Assembly: GCA_028692875.1 (NCBI GenBank)
Contig: JAQUWL010000010.1
Location: forward strand, 1-64,000
Direction of reading: 5' to 3'
DNA from: Sulfurospirillaceae bacterium
Lineage (GTDB): Bacteria > Campylobacterota > Campylobacteria > Campylobacterales > Sulfurospirillaceae
DNA: 64,000 bases
The notes below the pieces were generated by a model. It was given only the letters and a program-made list of their open reading frames with translations, did not search any database and was not told the DNA's origin. A program made the translations under genes and the position numbers. Of this stretch, positions 33,111 to 42,297 are shown piece after piece. Positions within the stretch are counted from its first letter, which is position 1, and the number at the start of each line of letters is the position of its first letter.

Positions 33111-33797
33111 TTACTTTATCAAATATCCCAATTTTCCAACTGTTTCAACGATGTTGTCGCCTATCTTTTTGCGTAGTTTAAAAACAAGATTTTTGAGAGC
33201 CGATGGCGGTGCTTCTTCATATATATATAGTTTGTCTTCTATGGTTTGGCGTGTGACAAGATTGCCACGGTGGGCTAGAAGCATCTCGAAAAACTCTATC
33301 TCTTTTTGCGTTAGAGATATAACTGTTTTGCCTTCGATAACTGTTTTGTTTTCATAGTCATATGAGATTGCCTTATCAAGGGTGACAATAGTTTTCGTTT
33401 TTTCCAAAAGAATATTTGCGCTAGTTTCAAGCAGTCGTATCAAATCCCTCTCTTTTATGGGCTTCACGATATACTCCACCAAAGATAGCTTTATGGATTC
33501 GAGCAAAAAGTCTTGGTCGGTGTAGGCACTTGTGACTATTATTGGTATGTTGTGATTGTCTTTTCTAATCTTTTTTATAAGTTCCAAACCGTTTAGTTTT
33601 GGCATTTTTATATCTGTTATGATGATATCAACAAGGTGTCTTTCGTAGATAAAAAGTGCCTCTTCGCCATCAGATGCAGTTAAAACCTGACCCACATATA
33701 AGAGTAAAACTTTAGCAAAGCTCTTTTGTAGATTTTCATCGTCTTCTACTAGCAAAATGGTGCTATTTTTTAAGATAATTTCAATTTTTTCTTGCAT
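33111..33797 (-). CDS. OmpR/PhoB-type response regulator
   Basis: A 228-residue regulator: receiver domain (acidic pair about 18-19, phospho-acceptor in IIITDIKMPKLNG about Asp61, Lys in IVKPI) and a C-terminal winged helix (ISLTQKEIEFFEMLLAH ... VETVGKLGYLIK). It is divergent from the histidine kinase gene 69 bases away, and the two most likely form one system. Control of the following nos genes is inferred from position only. Confidence 0.85.
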   Translation of the reverse strand: MQEKIEIILKNSTILLVEDDENLQKSFAKVLLLYVGQVLTASDGEEALFIYERHLVDIIITDIKMPKLNGLELIKKIRKDNHNIPIIVTSAYTDQDFLLESIKLSLVEYIVKPIKERDLIRLLETSANILLEKTKTIVTLDKAISYDYENKTVIEGKTVISLTQKEIEFFEMLLAHRGNLVTRQTIEDKLYIYEEAPPSALKNLVFKLRKKIGDNIVETVGKLGYLIK

Positions 33798-33866
33798 TTT
33801 TCATCCTCAAACAAGAAGTATAACTTAAAATCGCTACAATTATCGAAATGATTAAGGAGCAATTTT

Positions 33867-35516
33867 ATGTTAGGAAAGGTAAATTTTACCAAACGTTATG
33901 TGCTTGCGCTTTGCATCATTGCCTTGCTTTCGGCGTTGGCATATTACAACCTAAATCATCTTATAACAAGCCAATCAAACGATGGAAAAACCATAAATCT
34001 TAGCGTTAGGCAAGGGATGCTCTCTCAACAAATCGCACTCTACGCCATATATTATAAGACTGAAAATCTAAAAAACAATATAAAACTTATGGAAGACTCT
34101 CATCAGCATCTCATCTCTTTTCCAATGACCGAAGAGCTCAAAAAAATCTATTTTGAGGCACCTTATTTCCTTGATGACAAAGTAAGAAAATACCTTTTCC
34201 ATGCAAAAAAGTTTGAAGATAGTCGTGATGGCAGAAGTTTGACCTATGTGTTGCAAAACTCTCAACCTCTGCTTGATGAGCTTAACAAATGTGCATCTGT
34301 ATATGTTGCAAATGCCGAAGCCAATACTATTAAATTGAAGCAAGTGGAGTTGTTAATCTTTCTTTTGACACTTTTAACTCTTGTGTTTGAGGCTATTTTC
34401 ATCTTTAGACCAGCAAATATTAAAATCACAAAAGACACTAAAGAGATTGTCAAGCAAAAAGATTATTCTAATGCAGTTATTGAGTCTAGCACAAATGCTA
34501 TTATCACGCTTGATGCGGATTTGAAGATACAAACCTTCAATAAAATGGCAGAAAAGATATTTGGTTATACCAAAAAAGAGATGATAAATCTAGCACTTTT
34601 CCAAAAAATTATCCCTCAAGAGCATGAGCGAATTCAAAAAGAGGGGGTTTATAGTTTTGCAAAAAGATTGGTAGCAGAAGATGCTAGCGAGGCTCAAGAG
34701 GCGGAGGCTATCAACAAAAAAGGGCAAAAATTTCCGATTCGCATCGCTTTTGGCGTAAGCAAAGAGAGTGAAGATGTGATTATTGTCGCGAGTGTTCAAG
34801 ATATATCTAAAGATAAACTCAAAGACAAGATTATGATACAGCAGGGCAAATTTGCAGCCCTAGGTGAGATGATAGCAATCATTGCTCATCAGTGGCGACA
34901 GCCTTTGGCACAACTAAATTTTAACTGTATGTATATAAGAAAAAAGCTAACCGACCCAGAGTTGATAGAAGAGGCAAATAAAAACGAAGAGATTGTTCAA
35001 TTTATGTCCGATACTATTACAAATTTTGAAAATTTTTACAAAAAAACGGAAAATAGTATATTTAACCCGACAGTCTCAATCAATCAAGCGATTAATATCG
35101 TAGAGACATTTTTGAAAACTAACGATATTGAATTGATAAAAGATGTGGATGATGGTATTACAATTTATGGAAATGCTAATAGTTTGGCACAAGTGGTTTT
35201 GTCTATCGTTCAAAACACTATTGATATAGTTCGTTCATCCAAAATCGAAAATCCACGCATTGAAATATCCCTTCAGTCCACCAAAACATATACTATTTTG
35301 ACCATCAAAGATAACGCAGGAGGAATTAAAGTATCTCCCATTGAAGACATCTTTAAACCTTTTCATAGTGCCAAAAAAAGAGCCTCAACGGGTATTGGTC
35401 TTTACATGTCAAAACTGCTAATAGAAAATCAATTTCACGGCACAATAGTTGCAAAAAATGTGGATAATGGAGCACAGTTTACTATACAATTACCATCTTG
35501 CTGTCAAGTTTTATAA
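33867..35516 (+). CDS. Sensor histidine kinase with PilJ/NarX-type sensor and PAS domain
   Basis: A 549-residue membrane kinase. An N-terminal segment (about 11-30), a periplasmic helical domain like the PilJ/NarX type (SVRQGMLSQQIALYAIYY..), a second segment (about 165-185), a PAS domain (about 205-315, AIITLDADLKIQTFNKMAEKIFGY), a His-phosphorylation box IIAHQWRQPLAQLN and an ATPase domain ending in GGIKVSPIEDIFKPFHSAK and GIGLYMSKLLIEN. The HQWRQPL box is common in Campylobacterota. A PilJ-type sensor is known in NarX for nitrate; the signal here is unknown. Confidence 0.85.
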   Translation: MLGKVNFTKRYVLALCIIALLSALAYYNLNHLITSQSNDGKTINLSVRQGMLSQQIALYAIYYKTENLKNNIKLMEDSHQHLISFPMTEELKKIYFEAPYFLDDKVRKYLFHAKKFEDSRDGRSLTYVLQNSQPLLDELNKCASVYVANAEANTIKLKQVELLIFLLTLLTLVFEAIFIFRPANIKITKDTKEIVKQKDYSNAVIESSTNAIITLDADLKIQTFNKMAEKIFGYTKKEMINLALFQKIIPQEHERIQKEGVYSFAKRLVAEDASEAQEAEAINKKGQKFPIRIAFGVSKESEDVIIVASVQDISKDKLKDKIMIQQGKFAALGEMIAIIAHQWRQPLAQLNFNCMYIRKKLTDPELIEEANKNEEIVQFMSDTITNFENFYKKTENSIFNPTVSINQAINIVETFLKTNDIELIKDVDDGITIYGNANSLAQVVLSIVQNTIDIVRSSKIENPRIEISLQSTKTYTILTIKDNAGGIKVSPIEDIFKPFHSAKKRASTGIGLYMSKLLIENQFHGTIVAKNVDNGAQFTIQLPSCCQVL

Positions 35517-35610
35517 AAAATTATTTTTATAATAAATCAGCGACCCAAAAGAAACCTGAAGTATTATAGAATTTCAGTGAATACATTAAAATGTTAAATA
35601 AATATTAAAT

Positions 35611-35630
35611 AGCGTTAAAATATAAACGCT
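35611..35630. promoter_or_regulatory. Inverted repeat in the nosZ promoter region
   Basis: AGCGTT (35611-35616) and AACGCT (35625-35630) are exact complements with eight AT bases between. It lies 39 bases before the nosZ start codon. It does not match the FNR box (TTGAT-N4-ATCAA), so it may be a site for another regulator, such as an NssR-type Crp/Fnr protein or the nearby response regulator. Confidence 0.45.
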
Positions 35631-35669
35631 GTTTAGTGTTATTTGGTATTTTTCAAGGAGGTTATTTTG

Positions 35670-38267
35670 GTGAAGATTTTTAGCAGACTCTTTACGCCTG
35701 TTTTGGTTAGCGCAATGGCATTTAGTGTGGCAAATGGTGCCAATGGCGGTGCGCTCGAAAAGGTAATGAAAGAGAGGGGTTTAAGTGAAGCAGATGTTGT
35801 TCGTGCTGCAAAAACCTATAATCATACGGGCGGGAGAGATGATTATATAGTGTTTAGCTCAGGTGGACAGTCAGGTCAAATTCTTGTTTATGGTGTGCCA
35901 TCAATGAGGATTTTAAAGTACATTGCTGTATTTACGCCAGAGCCTTGGCAGGGATACGGTTATGATGTTGATAGCAAGAAGATTTTAGATCAAGGCAAAA
36001 TCAGAGGTAGAGATATAACATGGGGCGATACCCATCACCCGTCACTCTCTGAAACAAATGCCAAAGTAGATGGAAAGTGGTTGGTTATCAACGATAAAGC
36101 CAACCCTAGAATAGCTGTTATTGACCTGCACGATTTCGAGACAAAACAGATAGTTGTAAACCCTGTTTTCAAATCAGAACACGGCGGTTCTTTCTTTACG
36201 CAAGACTCTGAGTGGATTATCGAAGCAGCCCAATATGCGGCACCTTTTGATAACAACTATCACCCTATTGAGGAGTACAAAGAGACATATCGTGGCGGCG
36301 TTACGATGTGGAAATTTGATCCTAAAAAAGGACGTATTCAAGAAAAAGACTCGTATACTATAGAGCTTCCTCCTTACATGCAAGACTTGAGCGATGCTGG
36401 TAAAAATCTTAGCCATGGCTGGGGATTTACTAACTCGTTTAACTCGGAGATGTACACAGGCGGTATCGAAGTTGGTATGCCACCAAATGAAGCAGGTATG
36501 AGCCGAAATGATACGGACTACCTACATGTGTACAATTGGCAAAAATTGGCAGAACTTGCGAAAGACCCTAAAAATGTAAAAGTTGTCAATGGTCATAAAG
36601 TTGTGCCTATGGATGTTGCTGTTAAAAATGATGCGCTGTTTTTGATTCCAGAGCCAAAATCTCCACATGGTGTAGATGTTGACCCAACAGGCGAGTATAT
36701 CGTGGTTTGTGGAAAGCTCGATACGCACGCATCAGTTTATAGTTTCTCTAAAATTCAAAAACTCATCAAAAACAAAGAGTATGCTGGTAAAGACCCTTAT
36801 GGCATACCGATACTTGATATGAAAAAAGCATTACATGGGCAAGTAGAGTTGGGCTTGGGACCATTGCATAACCAATTTTCAAACGTAGATGGGGAAATTT
36901 ATACTTCACTATATGTTGATAGCCAAGTTGTAAAATGGAACTTTAAAACACTAAAGGTTATTGATAAGGTAAATGTTCACTATAACATCGGACATCTTTG
37001 CGGAATGGAAAGTAACACTGCTGACCCTCAAGGTGACTATATTATAGCGCTAAATAAGCTATCTATTGATAGATTTAATAGTGTTGGACCATTGCATCCA
37101 CAAAACCATCAGCTAATTGATATCCGTGGTAATAAAATGGACTTATTGGTTGATATGCCTATACCACTTGGAGAGCCTCACGATGCGGTAGCTATTCGTG
37201 CAAGCAAGCTTAATCCAGCGGTAAGATACAAAATGGGAACCAATACAAAAACGGGCGAAGAGCATATTGGTAAGACACTTGCTGGACAAGAGAGGGTTGA
37301 GAGAAAAGGAAACCATGTGACTATTTATGGAACAATGGTGCGCTCTCACATCAATCCAGAGAGAGTAACTGTAAACAAGGGCGATAAAGTTACATTTCAT
37401 CTAACAAATCTTGAACGAGCACAAGACGAGACTCACGGCTTCACGGTGGATCATTACAATGTTCACGGTTCTCTTGAGCCAGGCGAGACAGTTTCGCTAG
37501 AGTTTATTGCAGATATAGAAGGTGTTTTTCCATACTACTGTACGGAATTTTGTTCTGCACTTCACCTAGAGATGATGGGTTATTTGATGGTAAAAGACCC
37601 GAACAAAAAGTATGAGAGTGCACAAAAACTAAAAATGGCAACAATGACCAAAGAGCAACTAAAAGCCGAGTATGACAAAACAGTAGCCGTAAACAAAGCA
37701 ACTGACGATGTTATCCAAAGTGTTGTTAAGTTTCTCAAGGAGAACCATTACGAGAAGCACGAAGTGGTTAAGCATCTTGTAACAGATGCACTTGACCAAT
37801 ACGGCAAAATACCAGAGCAGAAGAAATTCTCAGATGCTGCTGTAAAAGCTGGTGATTTTGAAAAAGCTGTCTTATTTGAAAATATGATTTGGCAGTATAT
37901 GGTTAAAACCGCTGACGTTGGAATTAGAGCTAAAGATTCGCTTGTGAGACTTGTAGCAACTAAGCAGAGCGAATCCGCAACAAGAGGCGAGATAGCCTTT
38001 AATGAAGGTGGCTGTTCCGGTTGTCATGTTATCGGCAAGGTTAGTTCTGGTCCAGATTTGACTGGTGTTTTAGGTCGCCATGAAAATGGGGAAAAATGGG
38101 TAGCTGATTTTATTAAGCATCCAGAGCATAAATTCAATGACCCATACGTCAAGGCGATGATTGACTATTTCAATCTTAGAATGCCAAATCAAAACATGAA
38201 AGATGCTGAGGTAAAAGATATTGTTGAGTATCTTAAATGGATTGATTCTAACGCCAATCTATTCTAG
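35670..38267 (+). CDS. nosZ: Nitrous oxide reductase NosZ, clade II with C-terminal cytochrome c
   Basis: The terminal enzyme of N2O respiration (N2O to N2) in the periplasm. It has a Sec-type signal peptide without twin arginine (clade II), a seven-bladed propeller with the CuZ-ligand histidines (for instance DTHHPS and HGVDV), a cupredoxin domain with the CuA motif CTEFCSALHLEMMGY (Cys624, Cys628), and a fused haem-c domain with CSGCH at residues 782-786. The start is the GTG at 35670, nine bases after AAGGAGG; earlier in-frame starts lack a ribosome site. 865 residues, normal for Campylobacterota. No TACATGTA occurs in it. Confidence 0.95.
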   Translation: MKIFSRLFTPVLVSAMAFSVANGANGGALEKVMKERGLSEADVVRAAKTYNHTGGRDDYIVFSSGGQSGQILVYGVPSMRILKYIAVFTPEPWQGYGYDVDSKKILDQGKIRGRDITWGDTHHPSLSETNAKVDGKWLVINDKANPRIAVIDLHDFETKQIVVNPVFKSEHGGSFFTQDSEWIIEAAQYAAPFDNNYHPIEEYKETYRGGVTMWKFDPKKGRIQEKDSYTIELPPYMQDLSDAGKNLSHGWGFTNSFNSEMYTGGIEVGMPPNEAGMSRNDTDYLHVYNWQKLAELAKDPKNVKVVNGHKVVPMDVAVKNDALFLIPEPKSPHGVDVDPTGEYIVVCGKLDTHASVYSFSKIQKLIKNKEYAGKDPYGIPILDMKKALHGQVELGLGPLHNQFSNVDGEIYTSLYVDSQVVKWNFKTLKVIDKVNVHYNIGHLCGMESNTADPQGDYIIALNKLSIDRFNSVGPLHPQNHQLIDIRGNKMDLLVDMPIPLGEPHDAVAIRASKLNPAVRYKMGTNTKTGEEHIGKTLAGQERVERKGNHVTIYGTMVRSHINPERVTVNKGDKVTFHLTNLERAQDETHGFTVDHYNVHGSLEPGETVSLEFIADIEGVFPYYCTEFCSALHLEMMGYLMVKDPNKKYESAQKLKMATMTKEQLKAEYDKTVAVNKATDDVIQSVVKFLKENHYEKHEVVKHLVTDALDQYGKIPEQKKFSDAAVKAGDFEKAVLFENMIWQYMVKTADVGIRAKDSLVRLVATKQSESATRGEIAFNEGGCSGCHVIGKVSSGPDLTGVLGRHENGEKWVADFIKHPEHKFNDPYVKAMIDYFNLRMPNQNMKDAEVKDIVEYLKWIDSNANLF

Positions 38268-38279
38268 ATTCTTAAAAGA

Positions 38280-38309
38280 GTATACCGTCGGATTTCTCCG
38301 GCGGTATAC
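38280..38309 (+). terminator. Stable hairpin between nosZ and nosB
   Basis: A 12-bp stem (GTATACCGTCGG with CCGGCGGTATAC, one G-T pair) and a 6-base loop, placed 12 bases after the nosZ stop. No T run follows immediately. It may reduce read-through or protect the nosZ message end, giving more NosZ than accessory proteins. Confidence 0.7.
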
Positions 38310-38376
38310 AAATCAAGGTTTTAATTTTTAATATTTGTTACAATACAAAACTTAAGACTTTTAAAAAGGTGGAGTT

Positions 38377-39171
38377 ATGCATCCAAGTTTAATTAAATCT
38401 CGTATTTTTACATTTTTGGCACTACTGATTTTGACAGTTGCCTTTACGTTTCCAATGATAGGATTTCACGGCACATTAAATTCCATATATGGCGGGGAAA
38501 AAAATAAAGTCTCCACGTTTTCTACTAAAGTATGGAATTTTTACAATCAAGGACGCTATAAAAGCACCAATACACCCAAAGAGGCACACAATAATCTCCA
38601 AAAAATGATAGAGACATCTTCGGAAATTGGTGTTGCATCGATTCCTTTGTGGGCTGTTTCTCTCGAGGCACCAAACTATCCTAAAGAGGCATTTCCGGAG
38701 GGAATTCCTGTATTTTTTCACTTTGACGGGTTTAGTGGAGAGGTGCATGAGATGAACACAATAAATCACTATATCGGAATGGATCCTATGTGGAGGGGCG
38801 GTATAATAGAGCGTGAGATAGGTATTTATGCACTTTTGTTTTTAACGCTTGTGATGGTCTATTTTATGGCATATAGCAATAAAATATGGAGTTATTTGAT
38901 GTTTATTCCTGTTGCATTGCCGTTCCTTTTTATCGCAGATTATTCGTATTGGCTCTACTGGTTTGGGCACAATTTGCATGATTGGGGTGCCTTTAAAATC
39001 AAGCCTTTTATGCCAACAGTGTTTGGAGATGGAAAAGTAGCTCAGTTTACAACACACTCATATCCAACGATAGGTTTTTATCTTTTGATTGCCATAGCGT
39101 TTTTGTCGCTACTTGCAGTGCTTGCAAAAAATAAGGCTATAAAAGAGGGTGGCGTAAGTATAGAAAAATGA
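38377..39171 (+). CDS. nosB: NosB, membrane protein of the clade II nos system
   Basis: A 264-residue membrane protein with one N-terminal segment, a periplasmic stretch (about 30-145) and four C-terminal segments (about 146-255, including IGIYALLFLTLVMVYFM). This is the protein found next to clade II nosZ throughout Campylobacterota. Its role in electron transfer or NosZ maturation is not settled. It begins after AAAAGGTGG and overlaps nosD by 4 bases. Confidence 0.85.
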   Translation: MHPSLIKSRIFTFLALLILTVAFTFPMIGFHGTLNSIYGGEKNKVSTFSTKVWNFYNQGRYKSTNTPKEAHNNLQKMIETSSEIGVASIPLWAVSLEAPNYPKEAFPEGIPVFFHFDGFSGEVHEMNTINHYIGMDPMWRGGIIEREIGIYALLFLTLVMVYFMAYSNKIWSYLMFIPVALPFLFIADYSYWLYWFGHNLHDWGAFKIKPFMPTVFGDGKVAQFTTHSYPTIGFYLLIAIAFLSLLAVLAKNKAIKEGGVSIEK

Positions 39172-40475
39172 AATATATCTTTTTTCTTAGTTCTTTAATT
39201 TTTATATTTGCCTTTGCGGATGAGCATTTTAAATATGACACTTTGGCGCAAGATAAGATTGTTGGAAAAGATGTTCCCATTAAAGAGACTCAAAGAAGTG
39301 TTATTCAAGATGCGATTGATAATGCTAAAGCAGGATCTATCATCAAGCTGACTGCTGGTGTTTACGAGGGAAACGTGGTTATCAACAAACCCCTTAGTAT
39401 CATCGGCGTTGAAGATGGTGTTGTGCTTGATGGCTTGGGCGCAGGTAGTGTTGTGACGATAAAAAGCTCTTATGTGACATTGAAAAATCTTACTATTCGC
39501 AATAGTGGAGAGAGACAAGATTTACTTGATGCAGGGATAAATATTAACGGAGATTCAGCTATAGGCATACTCTCTCAGTGTGAGATTAGCTATTGCAAAG
39601 TTGTGGATAGTTTGCTTGGCATCAACATGGAGCTGACAAATAACTCTATCATTGAAAATAACTACATATCGTCCAAAGATTATGAGTTGGGACTAAGAGG
39701 CGATGGACTTAGGTTGTGGTACGCAAACGATAATATTATTAAAAATAACCACTTGTATCGTTCTCGCGATATGGTGGTATGGTATTCTCACGGTAACACG
39801 ATAGAGAAAAATCTTGGAGAGTATGGACGCTATTCTCTTCATTTTATGTATGCTGGCAAAAACTATGTCCGAAATAATGAGTACAGATACAATTCAGTAG
39901 GTATCTTTTTTATGTACTCCAACGACAGTATAGCAACTGGAAATATCGTTAAAAGCTCAGTCGGAGCAACGGGCATGGGAATAGGGCTAAAAGATGTTTC
40001 CAACTTTACGATAGAAGACAATACTGTTGTGTATAACGCACAGGGGATGTATATTGATCGCTCATCTTTTGAGCCAGAAACCAACAATTGGATACGAAAT
40101 AACAAGATTCTTTATAATGCAGAGGCGTTACATTTTCACTCTTTGTGTGAAAATAATATTTTAGAAAGTAACATCATTAAAGGAAATATTGATGATGTTG
40201 TAAATGACTCTAGAAGTTCTGAAAACTTCAAAAACAAATTCGAAAAAAACTATTGGGACAATTATGAGGGCTTTGACAAAGATAAGGATGGATACGGAGA
40301 TAATATATATCGTGTTTATCAGTATGCCGATAAACTTTGGATGTACAATCCCTCAGTAAAGTTTTTTTACGGCTCGCCTGTAATGTCTTTATTGAATTTT
40401 TTGTCTAAGTTGGCTCCTTTTTCAGAGCCTCTATTTTTATTGGAAGATAAAAAACCAAAGTTTCACAACTATTAG
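39168..40475 (+). CDS. nosD: NosD, periplasmic copper-centre maturation protein
   Basis: A 435-residue exported protein with signal peptide and a right-handed beta-helix of the carbohydrate-binding/NosD kind: repeated N-I-I-x-N-N rungs (IIENNYI, IIKNNHL, TIEKNLG, SIATGNIV). NosD works with the NosF/NosY ABC transporter to deliver sulfur/copper for the CuZ centre. A 4-base overlap with nosB shows coupling. Confidence 0.93.
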   Translation: MKYIFFLSSLIFIFAFADEHFKYDTLAQDKIVGKDVPIKETQRSVIQDAIDNAKAGSIIKLTAGVYEGNVVINKPLSIIGVEDGVVLDGLGAGSVVTIKSSYVTLKNLTIRNSGERQDLLDAGININGDSAIGILSQCEISYCKVVDSLLGINMELTNNSIIENNYISSKDYELGLRGDGLRLWYANDNIIKNNHLYRSRDMVVWYSHGNTIEKNLGEYGRYSLHFMYAGKNYVRNNEYRYNSVGIFFMYSNDSIATGNIVKSSVGATGMGIGLKDVSNFTIEDNTVVYNAQGMYIDRSSFEPETNNWIRNNKILYNAEALHFHSLCENNILESNIIKGNIDDVVNDSRSSENFKNKFEKNYWDNYEGFDKDKDGYGDNIYRVYQYADKLWMYNPSVKFFYGSPVMSLLNFLSKLAPFSEPLFLLEDKKPKFHNY

Positions 40476-40486
40476 CGGGAGAGAAG

Positions 40487-41224
40487 ATGAGTCTACATGT
40501 AAAGCAAGACAGAAGAGAGTTTATTCAGTACTCTACTTTGGGAATTTTAGGGCTAGTGTTAGGTGCAGGAGTTGTTGGGGCACCGTATTTAAGAGCCGAT
40601 GAAAATAGACTAAGACCTCCTGGTGCTGTTGATGAAGATAGGTTTTTGGCACTTTGTATCAAATGCGGACAGTGTTTGCAAGTATGCCCCTATCACTCCA
40701 TAAAATTGGCGGATTTTAAAAAGGGCTATGGAGCTGGAACGCCTTATGTAGATGCTAGAGAAAGGGGTTGTTATCTGTGTGGTGCTTTGCCATGTGTTTT
40801 GGCTTGTCCGACAGGTGCACTTGACCATCACGCTGAAAAACCAGAAGATGTCAAAATGGGTATAGCAGTTCTTTCTATGCCAACGATGTGTTTGGCAGTT
40901 ACTCGAAAAAAGGTAACAAAGCAAGATATAAGAAGGATTTATGAACATCCTCATACAAGAGAATTAGAAGAAGATGTGTTGAAAAAACTTGAAACTTTTG
41001 TTGATAAGCCTTGTACGATTTGTGCGGATATGTGTCCATTGCCAAATCCTTTAAGTGCAATAGAGATGATTGAAACAAAAACGGGAATCATAAGACCACA
41101 AGTTAAAAGCGGATGTGTTGGTTGTGGAGTTTGCGAGGAGTTGTGCCCAGCGGAGACTCCAGCTATTGTTGTGAGACCCAGACTCTCATATGAGGATTTC
41201 TATATAAACGGTAAAGAAAAATGA
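40487..41224 (+). CDS. nosG: NosG, periplasmic 4Fe-4S ferredoxin
   Basis: A 245-residue NapG-like ferredoxin. The N-terminus has a twin-arginine signal (DRREFIQYSTLG), followed by four cluster motifs: CIKCGQCLQVCP, CYLCGALPCVLACP, CTICADMCP and CVGCGVCEELCP. With NosH it is thought to form a quinol-to-NosZ electron path. The region just after the start codon contains a TACATGTA palindrome (read as LHV), the only copy in the first half of the nos cluster. Confidence 0.92.
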   Translation: MSLHVKQDRREFIQYSTLGILGLVLGAGVVGAPYLRADENRLRPPGAVDEDRFLALCIKCGQCLQVCPYHSIKLADFKKGYGAGTPYVDARERGCYLCGALPCVLACPTGALDHHAEKPEDVKMGIAVLSMPTMCLAVTRKKVTKQDIRRIYEHPHTRELEEDVLKKLETFVDKPCTICADMCPLPNPLSAIEMIETKTGIIRPQVKSGCVGCGVCEELCPAETPAIVVRPRLSYEDFYINGKEK

Positions 41225-41802
41225 AAAAATTAGCTACTTTTTTGTGTATTGCCATGTTGATTCAAGGTTGCTCAGAAAAAGATGATAAAAAAGAGATAAA
41301 TGCCACTTTGCCTTCTCAAAACAAAGCAGGTAAGATTGAAGTGGTGCAAAATGATGACTTTAAAGTTGAAAAAGTTAAAGTTAAAGAAAAAGACGCCAAC
41401 GAAAGCAAGACATTTTACTATGACTACAACCAAAAAGATGTAGGAAATGCTCAGCAAAAAGAGGAGAAAACCTACACCTCAGTAGATGCAAATATGCGAG
41501 TTAGAAGTCCATATGAACATGTAGAGATAAGTATGATAGTTAGCAAGTTAAGCAAAAATTTTATACTAAAATGTTCAGCTTGTCACGATGACTACGCAAA
41601 TGGTATCGTTGGTCCATCTTTGCTTGATAAAGATAGCGATTTTATCTATGGAACTATTGCTAAGTATAGGCAAGGCGGAAAAGTAAATGTCTTAATGAAA
41701 GAGCTGGTAATGCAGATGAAAGATGAAGAGATTAGAGTATTGGCAGATGAGATTTATACCTTTAATAAACAAATCAAAGAGTTAAGAGAGAAGAGAAAAT
41801 GA
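41221..41802 (+). CDS. nosC1: NosC1, lipoprotein cytochrome c
   Basis: A 193-residue mono-haem cytochrome. It has a lipoprotein signal (LIQGC, Cys17), a charged linker (about 20-110) and a C-terminal haem-c domain with CSACH near residue 119 and a distal Met in NVLMKEL. It is one of two small cytochromes that should feed electrons to NosZ. Overlaps its neighbours by 4 bases on both sides. Confidence 0.88.
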   Translation: MKKLATFLCIAMLIQGCSEKDDKKEINATLPSQNKAGKIEVVQNDDFKVEKVKVKEKDANESKTFYYDYNQKDVGNAQQKEEKTYTSVDANMRVRSPYEHVEISMIVSKLSKNFILKCSACHDDYANGIVGPSLLDKDSDFIYGTIAKYRQGGKVNVLMKELVMQMKDEEIRVLADEIYTFNKQIKELREKRK

Positions 41803-42287
41803 AGCATATTATTGTAGTTTTATCAACAATTTTGGTTGTTGCGTTGGCAGTTTATACCGCAAAACAAGGGACGGCTTTTCAAGGCGGAGAGGATGCAAGG
41901 ATTATTGAGGATATCGCAAAAAACAAAAGCGGTGACATTTCTTCAAAAAGCATGCAGCCACAGCAAAAAAGCGATAGAGATATCGAGGCTGAAAAACTAA
42001 AAGCACTAAGAGATAAGGCTGGAAACGTATCCTCTTTTAAAGTTAGCGATAACTATAAAAAGAAGTGCGCTTCGTGTCATGGTGTCTCTGGCGAAGGATT
42101 GGTTGGACTTCCGCTTTTTGGTCAAAGTGCCGAAGATGTTTACAAAAAACTTGTTGAGTTCAAAAGTGGCAGAAGGGAAAACGCCATCATGAAAGGTGCT
42201 CTTATGAATGTGCCAGAGTCTGAATTTAAAGAACTTGCTGATGAGATAGGTGAGTTTAAAGCAAGAGCCGAAGCGATGGCAAAATAA
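41799..42287 (+). CDS. nosC2: NosC2, membrane-anchored cytochrome c
   Basis: A 162-residue mono-haem cytochrome with an N-terminal anchor (about 4-18) and the haem motif CASCH (about residues 89-93), with a Met ligand in ENAIMKGALMN. It pairs with NosC1, as in other clade II clusters of Campylobacterota. Confidence 0.88.
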   Translation: MKHIIVVLSTILVVALAVYTAKQGTAFQGGEDARIIEDIAKNKSGDISSKSMQPQQKSDRDIEAEKLKALRDKAGNVSSFKVSDNYKKKCASCHGVSGEGLVGLPLFGQSAEDVYKKLVEFKSGRRENAIMKGALMNVPESEFKELADEIGEFKARAEAMAK

Positions 42288-42297
42288 AGGATTTTAC

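Noticed and set aside
36481-36540. Near-copy of the palindrome in nosZ (CTACATGTG)
   Set aside because: Differs at the last position, so I did not count it among the exact copies; it may be chance or decay.
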